Source: DASPWW01 sp963756745 (GTDB taxonomy: Bacteria > Actinomycetota > Thermoleophilia > Solirubrobacterales > 70-9). From it: 64,000 nucleotides of DNA. The notes under the pieces are model-generated. The model searched no databases and was not told the DNA's origin. It saw only the letters and a program-made list of their open reading frames with translations. Shown in pieces: positions 61,906-64,000 of this stretch (positions are counted from its first letter, which is position 1; each line of letters starts with the position of its first letter). Position numbers and translations under genes: made by a program. The DNA lies in the NCBI GenBank assembly GCA_963756745.1, contig CAVWOU010000015.1:1-64000 (forward strand), in the 5' to 3' direction.

Positions 61906-63450
61906 CTACGGATCGAGCAGCACGCCGGGATTAAGCGTCGCGCCGGGATCCACGGCCCGCTTCGCGGCGCGAAGCGCCTCGGCGAACTGGTCGGGGCGCT
62001 GCCTGTCGTACCACGGGCGATGGTCGCGGCCGACGGCGTGGTGGTGGGTGATCGTGCCGCCGGCCGCGAGAATCGCCTCGGAGGCCGCGGCCTTGACCGC
62101 GTCCCACTGCTCGACCTCGAAGCCGCGGCGCGCCGGCGCGAGCACCGTGTAGTACGGAGCCGGACCGTCGGGGTAGACGTGCGTGAAGCGGCAGCTCAGG
62201 CGCGGGGCTCCGTCGCCGGTCGCGGGCACGCCGGACGCCTCCGCGACCGCCGCGCGCGCCGCGTCCATCACCCGCGCGTGGAAATCGGCAAAGCGGTCCC
62301 AGGTGATCGCGGTCTCGAACGTGTCGGTGAGCACGCCCAGCGCGACGAAGTTGTCGCGGAGGTAGGGCGCGGCGAGGAACGCCTGGCGCCATGCGCCGAC
62401 GGCGTCGTCGGATCCGCCGCCGGAGCCCTGGCCCCTCACCTCTCCAGGCTCCCCGCCGTGATCGCGGGCCGCGGCGATCGCGATCTCCATCGATCCGTCC
62501 ACCGGATGGTGCGCGGACTCGAAGCCGAGCACCAGCAGCGCCTTGCCCGGCGGCCCGGCGTGGGTGAGCTCGGACTCGGCCTCGTCGAGCAGGCGGCAGT
62601 TCGAGGGGTTGAGCCCGCTCTGTGAGATCTCCCTCACCGCGCGGGCCGCCGCGTCGAAGTCGTCGAACGCGACGCCGACCGAGGCCTTGAAGCGCGGTCG
62701 CTCCTGCAAGCGCACCCAAGCCTCGGTGATCACGCCCAGTATTCCCTCCGACCCGATGAGCATCCGGTCGGGGCTCGGCCCGGCGCCGGACCCCGGGAGC
62801 CGGCGGCTGTCCCAGTCGCCGCTCGGGGTGATCGCCCGGACCGACTCGACGAGGTCGTCGACGTGCGTGTAGAGGGTCGCGAAGTGCCCGCCGGACCGCG
62901 TCGCGATCCAGCCTCCGAGCGTCGAGAACTCGAACGACTGCGGGAAGTGACGCAGCGTGAGCCCGTGGGGGCGAAGCTGGTCCTCGAGCGTTGGTCCGAG
63001 CGCACCACCCTGGATCCGCGCGGCGCGCGAGGCCTCGTCGATCTCGAGAACGCGGTCGAGCCGCCTGAGGTCGATGCTCACAACGCCGGCGTATTCGTCA
63101 CTCACCCGCGCCTCGACTCCGCCGACGACGCTGGTCCCGCCGCCGAACGGGATCGCGGCGGCGCCCGAGTCGGCGCACCACTCGAGCGCCGCCGCGACCT
63201 CGTCCTCGTCGCGAGGATGGGCGACGAGGTCGGGTGGATTGTCGATCCGCCCCCGGAACGCCCGCACAACGTCGCGGTACGCCCTCCCGTACGCGTGCGA
63301 GACGCGCTCGTAGCGGTCGCCGGTGACGATCTCCGCCATCGACTCGGGCGCGCTCAGCCGCGGTGGCGGGAGCTCGATCTCGTCGAGCGGCACCGGCTCC
63401 TCGACCTCCTCGCCGCCAAACCCCAGTCGCTCCCGGACCCCGGGCGCCAT
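61906..63450 (-). CDS. FAD-binding oxidase, alkyldihydroxyacetonephosphate synthase (AGPS)-like
   Basis: 514 aa as given. VAO-type FAD domain (IPFGGGTSVVGGV, STLGGWIATRSGGH, GSEGILGVITEA) and C-terminal ITHHHAVGRDHRPWY, the His-rich active-site motif of AGPS. AGPS replaces the acyl group of acyl-DHAP with a fatty alcohol to form the ether bond. Homologues start with an SHWGWGHADRQ-like segment, which here lies upstream in frame (63451-63531) but has only CTG (63531) as a start. It overlaps the following SDR gene. Confidence 0.85.
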   Translation of the reverse strand: MAPGVRERLGFGGEEVEEPVPLDEIELPPPRLSAPESMAEIVTGDRYERVSHAYGRAYRDVVRAFRGRIDNPPDLVAHPRDEDEVAAALEWCADSGAAAIPFGGGTSVVGGVEARVSDEYAGVVSIDLRRLDRVLEIDEASRAARIQGGALGPTLEDQLRPHGLTLRHFPQSFEFSTLGGWIATRSGGHFATLYTHVDDLVESVRAITPSGDWDSRRLPGSGAGPSPDRMLIGSEGILGVITEAWVRLQERPRFKASVGVAFDDFDAAARAVREISQSGLNPSNCRLLDEAESELTHAGPPGKALLVLGFESAHHPVDGSMEIAIAAARDHGGEPGEVRGQGSGGGSDDAVGAWRQAFLAAPYLRDNFVALGVLTDTFETAITWDRFADFHARVMDAARAAVAEASGVPATGDGAPRLSCRFTHVYPDGPAPYYTVLAPARRGFEVEQWDAVKAAASEAILAAGGTITHHHAVGRDHRPWYDRQRPDQFAEALRAAKRAVDPGATLNPGVLLDP

Positions 63451-63524
63451 CTCCTCGAGCTGCTCGCGGCTCGCCTGGCGGTCGGCGTGGCCCCAACCCC
63501 AATGGCTCAGCCGCCGGACGGTGG

Positions 63525-64000
63525 TTACCAGTGCACGCCTCGCATCAGGTACGCGAAAGCGACCTGTTCGCGCGAGGCGTCCTCGTCGGTGCTCGGCGCC
63601 TGCGGCTCCCGCTTCTCGCCCCGCGCGGCGCTTGAGTCCGGGAACAGCTGGTAGGCGGTGTTGAGGATGTAGTCCATCGAGCGCGGGTTGATCGCGTACA
63701 GCAGCTGGCCGAGGGTCCCGAGCGGGGTCGCGATCCGCTTTGGCTTGTCGATGATCGCCTCGCAGATCATGTCGGCGGCCTTCTCGGGCGTGATCGTCGG
63801 GAAGCGCCGGTACATCTTGGTCGGCGCGATCATCGGCGTGCGGACCAGCGGCATGTGGATGGTCGTGATCGTGACGCCGTCGTCGATCATCTCCGACGCG
63901 ATCGAGCGCGAGAACGCGTCAAGCGCCGCCTTCGACGCAACGTAGGCGGAGAACCGCGGCGTGTTCGTCTGCACGCCGATCGAGCTGATGTTCACGATGT
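63525..64000 (-). CDS. Short-chain dehydrogenase/reductase, truncated at window edge
   Basis: Only the C-terminal part is present (the window ends within the gene). NISSIGVQTNTPRFSAYVAS includes the SDR catalytic Ser and YxxxK (YVASK), then HMPLVRTPMIAPTKMYRRFP and a long tail to residue about 157. The MPLVRTPMIAPTK stretch is typical of the SDR domain of actinobacterial fatty acyl-CoA reductase-like proteins. Fatty alcohol from such an enzyme would feed the AGPS-like partner. The N-terminal half, including the cofactor motif, lies beyond position 64000. Confidence 0.8.
   Translation of the reverse strand, partial: IVNISSIGVQTNTPRFSAYVASKAALDAFSRSIASEMIDDGVTITTIHMPLVRTPMIAPTKMYRRFPTITPEKAADMICEAIIDKPKRIATPLGTLGQLLYAINPRSMDYILNTAYQLFPDSSAARGEKREPQAPSTDEDASREQVAFAYLMRGVHW

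Overview
The window is a GC-rich, gene-dense chromosomal segment of an actinobacterium. Signs are very high third-position GC, many ATGA, GTGA and TTGA start/stop overlaps, frequent GTG and TTG starts, a wax-ester/triacylglycerol synthase, a propionyl-CoA carboxylase beta subunit with an epsilon-like partner, and a decaprenyl-phosphate phosphoribosyltransferase-like UbiA protein. The gene mix resembles Thermoleophilia (Solirubrobacterales or Gaiellales); that placement is inference. Metabolism looks aerobic and lipid-oriented. There are three tRNAs (Arg-ACG, Ser-GCU, Ser-UGA) and no rRNA, CRISPR array or recognisable insertion sequence.

Layout. 0-11.8 kb: two-TM channel-like protein, glyoxalase, CPA1 antiporter, EamA exporter, SHOCT membrane protein, a crotonase/SDR pair, wax-ester synthase, a PLP aldolase and a convergent sugar-lactone oxidase. 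11.8-14.6 kb: an intact tRNA-Ser(UGA), one gene for a secreted seven-bladed propeller protein, then a perfect 53-bp copy of the tRNA 3' end. This has the geometry of an integrated element, but no integrase is present. 14.6-19.8 kb: chromate transporter, then a sulfate ABC transporter operon riddled with single-base indels, ending in a 44-aa membrane protein. 19.8-25.7 kb: small accessory genes (DUF72, GNAT, cupredoxin, LtrA, SnoaL-like, serine hydrolase, sigma factor), several with one frameshift. 25.8-29.2 kb: UDP-glucuronate decarboxylase and two glycosyltransferases.

29.2-40.2 kb: methylmalonyl-CoA mutase large subunit, OpuC-type osmolyte ABC transporter, propionyl-CoA carboxylase beta subunit, a polytopic membrane protein, ornithine cyclodeaminase homologue, carboxylase epsilon-like protein and dodecin. 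40.2-46.9 kb: assimilatory sulfate cluster (siroheme sulfite reductase, APS/PAPS reductase, ATP sulfurylase, APS kinase, PHP phosphoesterase, cysteine-free Rrf2 regulator, TSUP transporter), with palindromic AT-rich sites at the operon heads. 47-50 kb: an ACAD10/11-type acyl-CoA dehydrogenase, its kinase partner and a HAD protein as three separate genes, matching the three domains of vertebrate ACAD10. 50-58.7 kb: secreted protein of unknown function, EamA protein, LPG-synthase-like membrane protein, DEAD-box helicase, quinone reductase, PfkB kinase, citrate synthase and two small unknown genes. 58.7-64 kb: tandem acyl-CoA dehydrogenases, UbiA prenyltransferase, an alkyl-DHAP-synthase-like flavoprotein and an SDR truncated by the window edge, together suggesting ether-lipid or cell-envelope lipid chemistry.

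Sequence quality matters here. A block at about 15.95-19.13 kb has roughly one frame-breaking indel per 65-100 bases while still encoding conserved proteins. Isolated single-base frameshifts also occur in the cupredoxin, LtrA, serine hydrolase and two osmolyte-transport genes. These look more like consensus error or very recent decay than ancient pseudogenes, but sequence alone cannot decide.
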